DNA of 64,000 nucleotides from Tanytarsus gracilentus (taxonomy: Eukaryota; Arthropoda; Insecta; Diptera; Chironomidae): the NCBI GenBank assembly GCA_038502055.1, contig JAXRKN010000025.1, forward strand, positions 927,163 to 991,162. Direction: 5' to 3'. How positions within the stretch are numbered: position 1 is the stretch's first letter; each line of letters starts with the position of its first letter. The position numbers were made by a program, and so were the translations under genes. Below, one piece after another: positions 23,661 to 37,716 of this stretch. The notes under the pieces are model-generated. The model saw only the letters and a list, made by a program, of their open reading frames with translations. It had not been told where the DNA came from and did no database searches.

Positions 23661-26600
23661 AAAATTAATATATAGCGGAGCTAAAATTTCCATAATGTTC
23701 TCATCGGCATAAATTTTTATTTACGTCAACGAACAAATAATGCGAAAAACAGCTGAATATTTTCTGTCTGTAATTTCTAAATGCTCTAATGCCAATCATC
23801 TGACAAAAAATCTGCTGGTAGATTTTTCATTTCATGCCCAATTTAAAATTCTCGAACAAAAATTATCTCAGATTGTGAATTGTTTTTGTTTATCACAGTA
23901 CCGCACACAATTATGTTTATTTGTTCTTTATTACTTTTACACACTGCTCAATTTTTAGAAGTGGCGATCAATTGAAGCCACTTAACTCAATTATTACTTC
24001 CGATACATGTTTTATAGACGAATTATGTAGGCATGAATTGGATTTTCGCGTCGCTTCATGTACAAAAATTTAAATAAATGTTAACATACAATCGTGAAGG
24101 TAATGAATTCTCTTTTGTTATACCAAATTATAACACGAAAGAGAGGTAATGAGCGAAATGAATATAAACACAATATGTGTGTGCGCTCGCAAGAGGAGAG
24201 AGATAGAGAAGAAACGGCAATGGCGTCTGTATAATGCAAACGCATGTTTGATACGGGTGTGTAGAAATTGGCAGTAAAGTTAATATGACTGCTAACAAGA
24301 TCTCAATCTCATACTCGACTGCAATTCAACATTAATTAGCAATCTTAATTGATCGTGCTTTGGAAAATTAAATTGCGAAGACTCTTCTCTCTCTCCCTTT
24401 TACTTACATGCGATTTTTTATCCCCCGTAGCAATCGACAGAAGCACTAAGAAAACTCGTGATTTTTCAAATGCGTGCGTTTCAATAAAAGAATACTTGTT
24501 CTTTTTTTAATTAATGACTTCACATTAGTGTTGCCTCAACTCTCTTAAGCATTTTACAGCGATTTAAAGAATAACCAAGGAAAGTCGTTAACTGAGGCAA
24601 TAATTCAATTAATGGAACGATTTTGTGTTCTTTTCTCTTCTCGTAAGCGCCAACGCAAATTTTTAATGTGTGCACAAAAAGTGAATAAATAATTAGTGGT
24701 AATTAAATCATTTATTATGTAATTGAATTAATTGCATGCATAAATTTTAATCAAATTATTTCACTGCAGAAAAGTGCACTTTGCGATGATGAATGATATT
24801 GAAAGTGTTATGTATAAAAAACAAACGTTTTAGACAGTTATCACACAACATCTGATCAGCCCTGTTTTAAAATTAATTACAACATTTCAAAGTTGCACAA
24901 TATTTTTTGAACATGAAGCGATACTTTTACTATTAACTATTTACTAATAATTAATAATTTTTAAAATAACCCACATCTAGCTGTCGGTGGAGGTCTTTAG
25001 AGTCATTTTTGTTTCATTAAAAATCTCTCATTGATTAAACAACAAACAATAAAACACCGAGTTGCTGTCCAAACATAACTTTTTCGTCGGTTCTTTTTTC
25101 TTCTTAGTTTTTTTCTCTATATTTGAGAAGCATTTTAATAATTTGTTGTTGCCTTTTTGTTTTCCCACTCTCACGTCTCTTTGATCATCATTAGGCGTTT
25201 TGTTTAAATCTGAAATTGATGACAGGTAAAGAGAAATAAATTAATTTTTCTAATGAGTTTCGAGCTGGATGAGAAAATGTTTGTAAATAGTTTGCAATTA
25301 TCTCCATTAGTCAATCGAAAACGTGAGGATTTCATCGGGAAGCAATAAAATTCAATTGAACAAGCTTACGTAAGTTTAATTGATTCAAGAAAAAAAGTTA
25401 GTTGCTTTTTGGATGATGGAAAAGGCTTAAAAACTTGAATACCGAATTCGCATATACGAGAATTGGGTTTAAAATGTCTAAAATACAGGCTTAGAATACT
25501 AAGAAAAAACAATTCAACGCCACATTTTGTCCACCAGTTACTACCCCGCGCCTACAATTATTTACTGCGCACACGATACAATGTCATCAAAGTGTAGGAT
25601 CATTAAATCGCATATTTTTTATAATTCTGAGAAATAAGTATTATGTTTGGAATGATAAAGTGCAATAATAACATCGTTAAACCCTTTTGTATTGCTAATG
25701 ATATCTCCTTCTCATTCCATTGCAACAACATACTTCCATTCATTGCCTCACTCATTCATAATCACAATATACACATATAAAATTATTCTAAGACGTTTGT
25801 TAATTTTTTAACTCACACATAATGGACTGCAGTGTAAATTGTAAAGAGAGCTCTCTCGATACGCTCAATTTTTCATATTTAATTTTATGCACAATCATTG
25901 ACCATTCATAATTTTCATCTCAAGTATTTTGCATTGTTACCATATCTCTTATATATTGGTAATAAAATATGAAATACTCGTTAGTTAATTCAATGAAAAT
26001 TATATTTGCCTTCGTAAGTCATAAGTTTGACCCACCTGGTCGTACAATCGAATTCTTTCATTAGTTCTTTATTGATTAACTCTCGAGCGAAGACGAAAAA
26101 TATAAAAGAGAAAGAAGTGATTTTGAAAAGGCCAACATTAGGGATCATGATCATAAATCTTTTTTCGGATTGAAATAGAATTAAAGAAGAAGACAATAAT
26201 TGACTACCCGTGCCTGATGATGTGAATGAGCTGAAACGCTTTGGAAGAAGAAAAAATTCTGTGACAAAAGAAAATTCTTTCACTTTTATGTGTCCTTTTG
26301 AAATTTACACGCATCATTTCATGACATTTTTAAGTGTGAGTAAAACACATAAAAATGAGAGAAAGATTGAAGTTGAAGTGAAGAATAATTGACTTTTACT
26401 GCTGTGGTTTCAATAGTAAATAATATGAGGGTATAGATGAATGTTGCAGATCCTAAATTTGATAATAATGAACTCTCCTTGAATTGATGTTTACAGCTCT
26501 CTGTCGTTCTTTAAAAGAACATATATCATTGCAATCAATTTTCTTCTAATTCCAGATTTGTTTGTCACTCTTTCTCAGCAGGTAAGAAATACTGATTTGA

Positions 26601-29600
26601 GTTTAAAGATAATTTTAGTAAAATTTATTGAAAATTGTGATTTATAATTTTTAAATTTTTTCATCAGTTTATTCACTAAATTTTTAATATAACAATGACG
26701 TTTAAATAATTTGTGAAAATTCACCCCTTGCAAATTTAAAATCTCAACATCTAATTCGATGGAATTTCGATTGTGTTCCTTCTTCAAATTTCTCTAAAAG
26801 CTAATTTAAATTTTATGATAAATTTAGATTTATGTGTGTCCAAAAAAATATATTCTTGATTGTTCAGATTGTTATTGTTGTGCATAATTGTATAATGAAG
26901 AGCAGATGTATCTTTTTATTTGCCATTCAATATTCAGGAGAAGTCAAGTCAGTCAGCTAGAAATCGAGAGTTTATGTGTTTGTGTGTGTGTACATAAATA
27001 AAAAAAGTCAAGAGAGACCCTTTGAAAATGTGCATCTGCAAGGGTGAACTAATTTGAGGAATATTTTGTCACATATAGTTTACTCTCACCATTTTTATTA
27101 TGTCATTTAATTTATTAATTAATCTAATGTGACTCAAAATGGCAGTAAATTAATGTCTAATTGCGTCTCATTTCAGTGTGCATACCAGCAGCACATCGCT
27201 GTTAAATTTGAAATGTTAAATTTTTCTCCTCTCTTCATTGGTAAATGAGGCATTTAGCATTTTATTTCATTAAATCCGGAGCAAGTACTTAATAGCATAA
27301 CAAAAATGGTAGACTTATACAATAATGCCTGCTAACAATGTTTTCTCACTCTAAACGGATGGGTGAGTTTCTAATGATGCTTAATCGATATTTAATAGGG
27401 AATCGAGAGCGGTGATGTGGAAATTATGAGTACTCATTCAATGACGTTTTGTAACCATTTTTCGCTCTCTTGTGACAACACAATGCCGATCCTCTCAATT
27501 TAGGATATTTAGAAAATCATTTTGATGCCGTCAGAAAATTAATAACGTAGCAGTGAAGCCTGAAATAGAGTTGTTCAGAAGTGTCACTGCACTTCCATAA
27601 TAGCAACAAAGAATTCATGAATGAGATCAAAACGATGCGCTTTTGGTGCCTTGTCGAAAATTAAATTCGAATACCGTGTTCAAATTTGTAGTTATAATTC
27701 TCAAAATTCATTCGGGTGGAAAAATGGTCGACATCGAGCATTCTTCTTTTTGCGTCATACTGACTTTCAGCGTCAATAACCGTTTAAAAATTCAATAATT
27801 TTTCTTCATTCATCAGAGGTGGAATAAAGTTAAAAAAAATGGAAATGCATAACATGAGACAAGGGCCAGTTATAGTGCAAAAAACCCTTCCGAAAAAATT
27901 GCAAGCAAATCATGCAATTGTTGATTTTTGTTTGTTAGGGAAAGCTATTGACAAATTTTTTTTCTCATTAATTTTATAAAGTACAAAAATATCTTAAATT
28001 AATTTAATTAATTAATCCCCATCCCTGACCTCATCTTCTGGAGAAATTACTCGACATTAAATTTAATATTAACTTCCCCTGTCTGATAATGACAACAGCG
28101 CTCACCGCATCGTGTATAATGAAGAAGAAAATTAATTTTTCTTTTTTCTCTCATTCATACTCTTTTAAAAAACAATTAACACTGTTCGCGAAAAAAAGCA
28201 ACAGTAGCAACATAGTGAGTAGAAGTTAATAAGTGGAATTGCTTCAACATCATGGGGCAACCAGGCAAGCAAAATGGGTATAGATGGCATGGAAAAGAAG
28301 GCAAGAGTGAGTGAAGCGAAAATATGAAAAAGATATGCCACGTTAAGTATACAGCTAATGAAATCAGTCTTGTATAATTGAGTGAGCGCGAAATGGTAGT
28401 GAAAAATGGAAGAAAAATCTCATTTCTATAAGGCAATGTTGCTGCATATAAGAGAGACATGAACAAAAATGCCAATAAAATAAATTAATTTTGCCTCGGC
28501 TGAAAGTAGTCACAGGCATGTCTCGAGGGAAATGTCAACTTCCATTATTTGCAGTGTGAATTTTAACAACCGTTTACCATGCTGCCATATTTTTGCTCTG
28601 GCGATGGCATTACGGTTAATTGGCAAATTTCTTAAATTGAACAAAAATTGATCGTTCGATTGAGAGCAAGGAAGAGAGGGAAAGAGAGAAAAGAGTAGCA
28701 AAAGTCGAGAAGAATTCGCAGAAATACTAATTGGATGCTTATTTTCAAACTTTTTATTGCTAACTCTTCCTCTCTTTTTTCGCCTGCATGTTTATATTTT
28801 AAAGAAATGCCCTGAACTCAACAAAAAAAATATCAAAACCTTGTTGAAGGGTGTTCATACGCAGTTTAATTTTCACAAATTGGATAACGTAAAACTTTAA
28901 TATAAAAAACTAATAATTTTGTGATCTGAGCAAAAAAGTTCATCATTATACAGGACTTATAAAAATTTAAATTCTCAAAAATCGTAAATGTTTTCAAATA
29001 TGATATTTATAAAATAAATATCACAGGGTATTCAACTTGAACAAAGAGATGCATCAAATGAAAATGCGATTTACGATTAGTTTTTATGCTTAAAAAATAC
29101 TTTCAAACTTGTCCCACAATATTTCGAATTAAGTACATTTTCTTCGATATAAAAGTATGGTGGAATCGGCTTCCAAAGTATATAATTTTAAATACCTCCA
29201 AAACTATGAGATGACTTTTACTCTAAAATTTTCTTTAGAAGTCATTACCTGGCCTGGTACCAAAAAATTTACTCATAAAATTTAAAATCGTTGATGAAGT
29301 AATCTTTGAATCGATTTATTTAATGCAAGATTTTGTTCACATTGAATCCACTGTTAAATTTGAATTTCTGAAAAGCATCCAAACGAGTCTCAACCTATTT
29401 TAAAGGTCTCTTTAAAATGATCGAAAAGTGTTAAATTGAAGAGATCATGATGAATATTAGAAAGAATGATGGAAGAATGGCACGGCGATGAGGAATTTTT
29501 ATGCCAACATATTAGAATTTCCCGATAAAACTGTGGTAATGTATTTAAAATAGAAAACGGGTGTGAAGGAGAATTTCTGTCACCATATCAGGTGAAGATG

Positions 29601-31588
29601 AGTGACCGTAATGAGCAAAGTGGTTTATAGTGATAATAATGCAAGCATTCCAGTGCAGCCATAAAGAAATAAATTTATATAAAATCGATTCCATTGCGAC
29701 AGAATGTGAAAATGAGGTTGAACAATGGAATTTTAAAAATATTAATTAACGTAGAACAGTGAGATCACACATGATTCATCAATGCCTGAGTGAATGCTTA
29801 TGCGTAGCCTTATCGAGAGAGTCTCGCCAATTGGAAAATATGGTTATCGGAGTGCATGGTTGGCGAAAAAGGAACAAAAAGTTTATGCAATAAATTCCAT
29901 GCTCACTTGCAATTATATAAACGGTAGATATTTTACAAATTTGTACAATATAAGGTGCACGTATGCTTACCATCCAAGGCTCGAAAAACTTTCTTGTGCT
30001 GTTTTTACGAAGTGTTTCATATTGTCTTGAAAAAAGGGAAAACCATCAAAGAGAAGCTTAGTGGGATGATAAAGATATTTGATTCTAAAAATAAAAAACA
30101 TCTACAAATATTTTATTCTTGCGATTAAATGCCAGTTTATTTCAGAATGATAAAGAATAAAAATAATAAATCAAATTGAGATTTCTCATAATTGAATTGT
30201 AACTAATTATATTAAGGAAAGCATAGAAGAATTTTAAAATCTTCAAATTTTACCGTTTCTACATGAATGTCCAAACAATCTTTGCAAAAATCCCACTTTA
30301 TTAAAAATCATACAAAGTCTCCAAATAAATCATAAAAATATCTAAAAAAATCCCACATATCTCCACCTATAATTTTCCACTTTCCATCCAACATAATTTT
30401 CCTCTTTTTTCACTCTTCTTCTCATTCATTGGCTCATATGGTGTTGTTGCCATCGCAAATGAAGGCAATAGAAAAAACGATAAACAAATAAGGAAAAAAT
30501 TGCGAAAGGGATTTTGCAAAGTTTAGTTCAAAGCGACAAATTAACAGTCATATGAAATTATATTCATACTTGATAATTTATTGTCTACCCCTTGCTATTG
30601 CCGACCATCCCGAGTTATACAACTAAGTGAGTGTGTGTTATATCAATGCCATATTAAGCAGAAACAGCCTTTTTGCTTTAATTGATGGTCTCGGCACTGC
30701 GTATTATTATTTTCGCATTATAATTGCGCGATTCAATGGCAATGTCCAATGCTGAATTTATAATTTTCTTGCAAATTGTGCAGACTTTACCGTTTTGATT
30801 TTACACATCTGGAATTCCGCCCCATTTTTGGAGTTGACGAATTGAGTAGTTTAAGAGGAAATGGCCTCTTGAGAGGAAGGGAATTTTTTTCGAAAGCAAA
30901 TTAAACAATTGAAGTGAAATAACCGCAATCGCATAATTGGCCATTAAGTTACAAGCTTTGTTGTTAATTAAAACCGGTTTGTTGCCTGTGTTGTACATTC
31001 TTCTTACTCTCTTGGTCATCACATTATTTCTGTACATAAATTTTTTGTGTTTTTTTTTCGGTGCTGCCGATAAACAAAAAGTTGACTGACTTAATGTTTC
31101 ATTTTCATCAACATTAATATAATAATTAAACGTATATTAATTGCTCATTTAGGCGAGCACTATCGCGACGAGAGAAAATGGAACAGAAAATTAATGTAAA
31201 ATATTCTGGTGCACGCAATCGTAAATCGTTATGTAGGTACATGAATGAAAATGAATCGTTCAATTAGAATCGTAGTCTGCTAATGAACGACAGCAATAAG
31301 AGAAGAAAAAATTTACAATAAAAATTTCTGCAATTATAAGAAAATATATCATTGCTTGATGGATTTAAATGCTTTTAGCGTTTATGACTGAGCGCGCCAT
31401 TATGAAAATTTACCTTGCTTAATTGAAGGGAAATGTTGATTTTAAATTGGTGTTACAAGTTAAATTAGGTTTGTTAACCATGCGATGGGCGATGGAAACT
31501 TGGAATTTTTTGGTAAAAGGAGAAGAGTCACTCTTATTTTAAAAGTGGAAATTTTTAACTGACTTGCGCCTTTATATTCAATGATAAG
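23661..31588. other. Long gene-free AT-rich stretch (about 8 kb)
   Basis: No exon, repeat or RNA gene that I can support. A TATAAAA near 24815 followed by ACAGTTATCA near 24834 resembles a core promoter, but no coding sequence follows. Open frames (for example 25990-26283 -, 28176-28475 -, 29794-30030 +) show no motifs or splice context. It may be intergenic, or a large intron of a gene outside the window. Confidence 0.45.
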
Positions 31589-31598
31589 CTCTTATTAG

Positions 31599-32020
31599 TT
31601 TCACAAGAGGGGTCTTGCTATTTAAGTGTCATCCCATGCACTTCCTATGTAGTGTCACCACCTTATTGGGCCTCATAGGAAAGGCCGATTCTCAACAGAG
31701 CAAGTTCTACCACATTTTCTGAATCTCGTTTACGTCAAGCGTTATTCATCAAAGGGCCTACTCACAGTCTATGAACGCAAGCCGCTCCGGTAAGATTCCC
31801 ATGAATCCACCTTACGACCAGTCCACAGACCGAACTCAGTGAGTAGATGCTGAGAAATCAACTTTCGAGCGAAAAAGGTCATCATGCGACCTTTACCTGA
31901 TTTGAACACAGGACTCGAGAGTAGGCATGTTTCATTTCACACCGTTTCCACAGTGAAACACACCCATGCCACTGATCCACTTGACCAATGACACGATGAC
32001 TCAGCATAAAACATACATCA
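31599..32020 (-). mobile_element. Probable tRNA-derived SINE
   Basis: A sharply GC-richer block of about 400 bases lies in AT-rich DNA. On the - strand it has a perfect RNA polymerase III A-box pattern, TGGTCAAGTGG (31977-31987), and about 69 bases further a B-box-like TGTTCAAATCA (31898-31908; consensus GGTTCRANTCC). A stem GGCATG/CATGCC lies between them. The body shows no open frame. The flanking words CTCTTATTAG (31589-31598) and CTCTTAATTA (32021-32030) could be an imperfect target duplication. The A-to-B spacing is longer than in most tRNAs, so it may have diverged or have another origin. No second copy was seen in the window. Confidence 0.5.
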
Positions 32021-34821
32021 CTCTTAATTATTACCCAAAAAAAGTATTATGAAATTCCGACGGTTGAAAATTGTTATACCAAACAACACTTTCCACAATT
32101 TTCTTTTAAATAATAAAATTAATCATTAAAAAACTTTTATTGACTAATTTACATTTTAGTTACAAAAGCTATAGCTTCAAATTTATCTCAAACTCATCCT
32201 TGAGTAATTAAACAAAAATTAATCATCAATGTCAATGCAATGTTTTTTATATTGAATTTCCCATCCTCAAAAAACATATCGATTGGGCGAAAGAATAAAT
32301 TGAGTAACATCCTCAAGTCATTCCACTCACTTCTCCTTCCTCAATTTTTTCATCCGTATAGTTTCTCACAAATTATTTTCTTCGACACAAAAAAATAATT
32401 TTATCGCCTCATGTTCTCAAATTAAAAGAAAATTTATTGCATTTAATTGGCGTCAATTTGATTTCTTGAGTTTAAGTGTGTTTGTGGTGTTTTGTTGAGT
32501 ATGTGCTTTGTAGCCACGCCCACAAATGTTGTGCTAAAATTTTCTTCTCTGTGTGAATGTTTGACTCATGCTAATGCTAAGAAGGGAAATATTTATTTAT
32601 AGCAAGTCATTGCTTGGAAATTGCTAAGATTTACTCCATCCTAAGATTGATTTTGGAATTATAATTTTTAAAGAAAATTAATATACTCATAAATTATATC
32701 GAAAATTTGACACGTAATTATGCAAATTTTTCTCGCTCGCGCAATTAAACGAAACCTAATCGGCCGATTCCCAAATAAATCATAATTAATTTTGCATCTA
32801 TTGTGTGAGACCGCCCAAATAGCCAGACTCCAATAAATTTTAATCTTTCAAAACATTTCGAAACAAATTAAACGAAAAAAAAATTAATTTAACGATGTTA
32901 AAAACGCTCAATGAGATGTAAAATTCTTTGGTGGAAAATGTTGATTAGCATTTTTGTAGAATATAATTTGTTAAAAATGATTTAAAGAGAGTCTGACAAG
33001 TGGCAAAGGCGATAAAGCGTGGACGATGATAATTTTATTCCTTTTCGAAACTCTTCTTTTATTGAATTCATAATTAATTCTTATTTATCGCCGACAGTCA
33101 GAAGTAGAGAGCATTCAGGGATAATTTCAACGCCCATAAACAAGGATTATTTCGATTTATAGTGTTAAAGTGAACGCATTATAGTGTAAGAATAGCTTCA
33201 TTGAATAAAAAAATATCTCGGTGTGAGGTTCAACCCATTCAGTATGTCGATCAGTTTCTTTTGAATGAAATATAATTTTCAAAGGAGTTAAATAAAATTC
33301 TTAATTGCTGTTGAAACTTAAAAAATGGAAATTTCGCTTGATTAAAGAAATGATACGCGATCTTGATGAAATAAATTTAAGCAAATTAATTTGTTTCGCT
33401 TCCAGCTTGAAATCGATACTTTTGGCAAGGCAAAGCTTATTTCTTTTGTGATTTTTAAATTAAAATTTGTGATACTAAAAATTCCCCTTTCTAAATATAT
33501 GTCTATGAAAGTCTATAATAGTCTATAATATTTAGCATAATGATTTTTAAGAAACGATTAGATTAAATGTCAAAAATTGCTTCAAATAATATAATAGATC
33601 TTTTAGATTTATAGTTTAAAATTTTTTTTTAAAGTCACTAGAAATTCTCACTCCTTGACTTTTTTATATCTTTTCATGATAATAAAAAGTTAAACTTTTT
33701 CTCTCTCGATACAAATCAACGATAATTAAATTTAATCACTGCGAGAGAGAGGAATAGAAAGAGTCCAGAATATTTCACACAACTCGATTACCATAAAAAT
33801 ACAATAAAGACCAGTATCTCTCGCAGGGTATCCTCATACGGTGTGTGTGATGCGATATTCAACAAGCATCTTATCTCGACCATAAATAAGCACAATTAAT
33901 AAAAATTCAAATCCAATAAATTTATCTTAATTCGAAAGCCCGAAGAGGCAACCAAAAGACAACAGTAGCCGAAAAAAGAGAATTTCTCAAGAAATATCCT
34001 CCCAATTAGGCGAGTGTTAGGCGAGATATATACACAACACACACGGGAGTTATAAAATTGTCGTTTCATTCAAAAAACCATTCACAATAAAATTCCAAAA
34101 GTTATGGCATGTTAACCCGAGCATCTCTCACTCACATTCAAGTGAGTAAGAGAAAGAAAAATCTCGCGGCACAGCTTTCAAATTAATTTTTGTCGAAATA
34201 AAGTTTCATTAATTGGACCAAACGACTGACTACTTAATTAAAAATACATCATTAGGTATGGAGGTAGAGGAAGGCTTGTTTGTTGTCTCAGAGTGTATTT
34301 TTGATCTGATAAGAAATATTTTTTTCTTTGGGCGAAGAAACCAAGTCGATAGCTGAGCGATTTAGGAGTAATGTTTCCTGCTTCAAATGACACACATTAA
34401 CCTTCAGGCAACGAACCGTCGAATTTTTCATCATGCCAAATTAAAACTATTTTAATTGTTGCGAAATTTCTCTTGCACTTTTTGAGAGATTTGTAAGGGC
34501 GTTTGTGAAATTCAGGGCAAAATTTTGATTAGAATTTGAAATAAAATTTAAATACTTTATATCTAGATATATCTGAAATAAAAAATCAGATTTTCAAATT
34601 TAAAACCCTTTTATCAATTTAATAATTATATTTCCAATTATTCCAAAATGAACATTTTGACATTTTCCGGTTTGTTTAATACGGTACGAGCCTGTAAAAC
34701 TATGGTTAATTTGTTACTGACTTGCCATTTGTTAGCGTTTGAATTATTATTTATTTTAGAGCCATCATCGTTGGGTTCAGCTAAAGACCGAAATTACAGC
34801 TGGATCGAAATTACAGCAGGT
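32021..34821. other. Gene-free AT-rich stretch
   Basis: No supported exon or repeat seen. Confidence 0.5.
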
Positions 34822-34940
34822 CAGAGATAGGCAATTACATTGTAATCGAGTAAAAATACATTACATTTTAAAAAATTACAAGTAATTAATTTCATTTTCA
34901 TTCATGTAATTTCTCAATTTTTTGTAATTGCCTATAACTG
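34822..34940. mobile_element. Short fold-back element with CAG-type ends
   Basis: The ends are inverted repeats of 18 bases differing at two positions: CAGAGATAGGCAATTACA at 34822-34839, and the complement of CAGTTATAGGCAATTACA at 34923-34940. The 119-bp unit is full of TGTAAT/ATTACA words that pair with each other. The CAG start resembles hAT ends, but the flanking 8-mers (CAGCAGGT and CTATGGTC) do not match, so no target duplication supports insertion. Confidence 0.5.
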
Positions 34941-37250
34941 CTATGGTCATTTTCTTTTGAATAAAAATAAAATTTATTTAAGATTTTAATTTTTAAGCCT
35001 TTTTACAACGTTATTCATCCTTCATTTATTTTTACATTGTTTTTGCAGTGACTGATAACTGCAGAATTTTATTATTATAACTTTAGACGAGTTTAACTTT
35101 AGTGGAACTTTAGAGACAATCTTTCGTTCATAATCAAACCTCCGATCATGATTGATCGATCTTACTGTCGTATTATACGTATTTTAAATTAAATCTTTGT
35201 TTTTTGGATTCTGATTATAGTTAAATTTTCATTAAATTAAATATTTCCATTAAACTAATATTCTTCTGGTCGTTCATAGCATAAAAAGCTCATAGCAAGG
35301 CCCATAGTTTTTAAAATGTTAGAAACTAATTTTTAAAAATTACAAACATTTTTTTAAGATTTTTTAAAATGTTTTAAGAAATTAAAATTCATTGCAGTGA
35401 CTAAAAATTTACAGTGATTGCAGATACTGATCATTGCAAAATTAGAATAGAATAATTTAAATTTTTAGGATCTTGATTTCCATCAAAGTCACTTACAACT
35501 TTCTTCATCTTAATTTAAAATTCAGTAGCTGAAAATCTTGGCAATGCAATGCAATGCACGAATTTGTCATCGGCTTTAATTGGCTGACATACATATGGTC
35601 GATGAGGCTGAGAAAGAGAACAAAATTTGATTGCACTCACTTTTTTCCTCCTTTTAACAATGAAACGTCTGAAAGTAAGACATAAAAAATAATAAAATCC
35701 AATTAATATGGCGTTTTTATAACAGCGAACCTTTTCGAATATTTTGTCCCACGAAATTTTTCATTAAGTGTAGCAAAAAAAAATATGAATAGACATTATT
35801 GAGACGGCCACAAGGAATTTTAACAAGCTCCACTGCTTCATTTTAATTCATTCATTTCTTTTCTCTCGTCGAAACGAATCGAATGAAAAAACGGATTGAA
35901 TTTTGTCGCAATAATTTTTCTCCTGCCGCTACTTCGCATTTTCTTCTTTTCATCATTATTCGGCGTGCGATATACACGCATTTAATATTAATTGGCTTTA
36001 TTTGTCGTTCTTTGTATTGCAACTTGTTCTAATTTAGCTTACGTATGCTCGCTGAGTCTCTTTTATCGTATAAAGTGCGACGACGGTGTGAAAAAGGAGA
36101 AGAGAATAAAAAGGCATGGAATGGAGGCTAATTACTAAAATGTTAAAAAATTATTTAAACGGAGGAAAGTTTAAACGCACAGGTTTGGAATACCATATAA
36201 ATTAAAAATTTATACCGATAATATTTTAATTTTTAAAATTTTTTATGCTCGCAAAAGTTGCAAACTTTTACTGGTCAGTAAAACGATTCATGATTTTAAA
36301 TTTTTTTTTATAATTTTGTAATGTAGCATCAAACGGATTGTATCAATTCAACTATTTATCAGCATTTTCTTTTTGCTACGCACTCGTAGATGGAGCTGGC
36401 TGGTTTGACAGGGGTTGGCAAGGTTTCACTCTGAAGATTCAGAAGGAATTTTAGGTTTCTGGGTATTCGAATAAATAATAAAAACAGTTTAAAAATTTCT
36501 CAACAGTGATTTATAAAAACAACAAATTTAATACATAAATAGTAAAGGTAAAAATTCAAAAACGTAATGAAACTTAAAAAATTACTTCAAATTCAGCATG
36601 AATAAAAATTAGGATTTAAATAAATCTTCGTCAAGGGGCTTACAACTCCAGTATAAATCCATATAAAATTTATATGGTTTGTTGTAAATTGTGTGAAATT
36701 TCCAAGGAAATGCATTTATCAGAACTGGCTCTTTGATGTCAAAGATATTATATTAAGTGCTGGTAAATACAGATACAAAGTTAAAAGTCTAAAATACCCC
36801 ACATTTAGGGCTGGAAATAAGAAATGGTGGTGGAAAGGAAATCCTTTAAAACTCATTGTTTGGAATTGATTCAAGGACATATTATTAGACCAAACTCGAC
36901 GTCAGAGAAATCTTATTTTCATGTATTTCAACTTGAATGGGAAAAAGTCAAGTCAATTAAATTTTATTTTTATGTTTTTCCAACTTTAGAGAAGTATTTT
37001 TCCATGTTCACAGTTTGCGAATTTGACACGACTCGAATAAAGAAAAATAAACGAAAAGAAAAAACTCTCTCACTCGAGGGTGAATAATTTTACAAAGAAA
37101 ATATTTTGATAGAGCTCAGACATCATAAAAATTATGAAAAGAGAAGAATTTAGTCAAGTGTTAAGGAAGAGAAAAGTTTTCCTTAATGGGTCGAGATTAA
37201 GCAATCAATGTAGAATAAGCTTCCACTTTATGGACACTTTAATAATGCCG
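34941..37250. other. Gene-free AT-rich stretch
   Basis: No supported exon. An open frame at 36824-37087 lacks motifs. CAAGGGGCTTACAACTCC at about 36632 resembles the end of the element at 43791 but has no partner end nearby. Confidence 0.45.
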
Positions 37251-37312
37251 AGGGCTGAGAACAGGGGAGGTCGGCCCGCCAAGGCCCACAATACATTGAT
37301 GTTCTCAGCCCT
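37251..37312. repeat. GC-rich perfect hairpin
   Basis: AGGGCTGAGAACA (37251-37263) is exactly complementary to TGTTCTCAGCCCT (37300-37312), with a 36-base GC-rich loop. It is a conspicuous GC island in AT-rich DNA, about 400 bases past the OATP stop codon. It could be a transposon relic or a structured RNA element; neither is shown. Confidence 0.6.
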
Positions 37313-37716
37313 GGGCTATTGCTGCGAATTCTATATCAATATATATTCTGAAGCTCTATTTAAACAAAATTTCAAATGCCATTTTAAAAAACTTTGATTT
37401 GCCAATCAGATCACCTTTTTAAAACCAAACATGAAACATTGCTTTGCTATTTTTGGTGCTAATAGGGTTCTTGTCTGAAATTTAGGGTAAACTCAGAATT
37501 TTTGAGTCTCCACTTTACCTAAATTTAATTTTGTGATTTTTATTTTGTTTTCAACCATTATTTAAAAAAATTATGCTTTAATCATTTATAATGAAGCATA
37601 GAAGCATAAATATATTAGTTGAAGTTAATGTGTAATTGTATACTAGTTTTTTTAGATACAATTTTAATTTGAAATTTCTCCACCTGAAATTCAATAAAAT
37701 TTTCTTCTTTTTAAAT

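Noticed and set aside
24812..24840. TATAAAA followed about 20 bases later by ACAGTTATCA, resembling a core promoter
   Set aside because: No coding sequence or transcript evidence downstream; such words are common in AT-rich DNA.
31898..31987. A genuine tRNA gene on the - strand
   Set aside because: A-box and B-box spacing is too long and no cloverleaf can be closed, so a SINE head is more likely.
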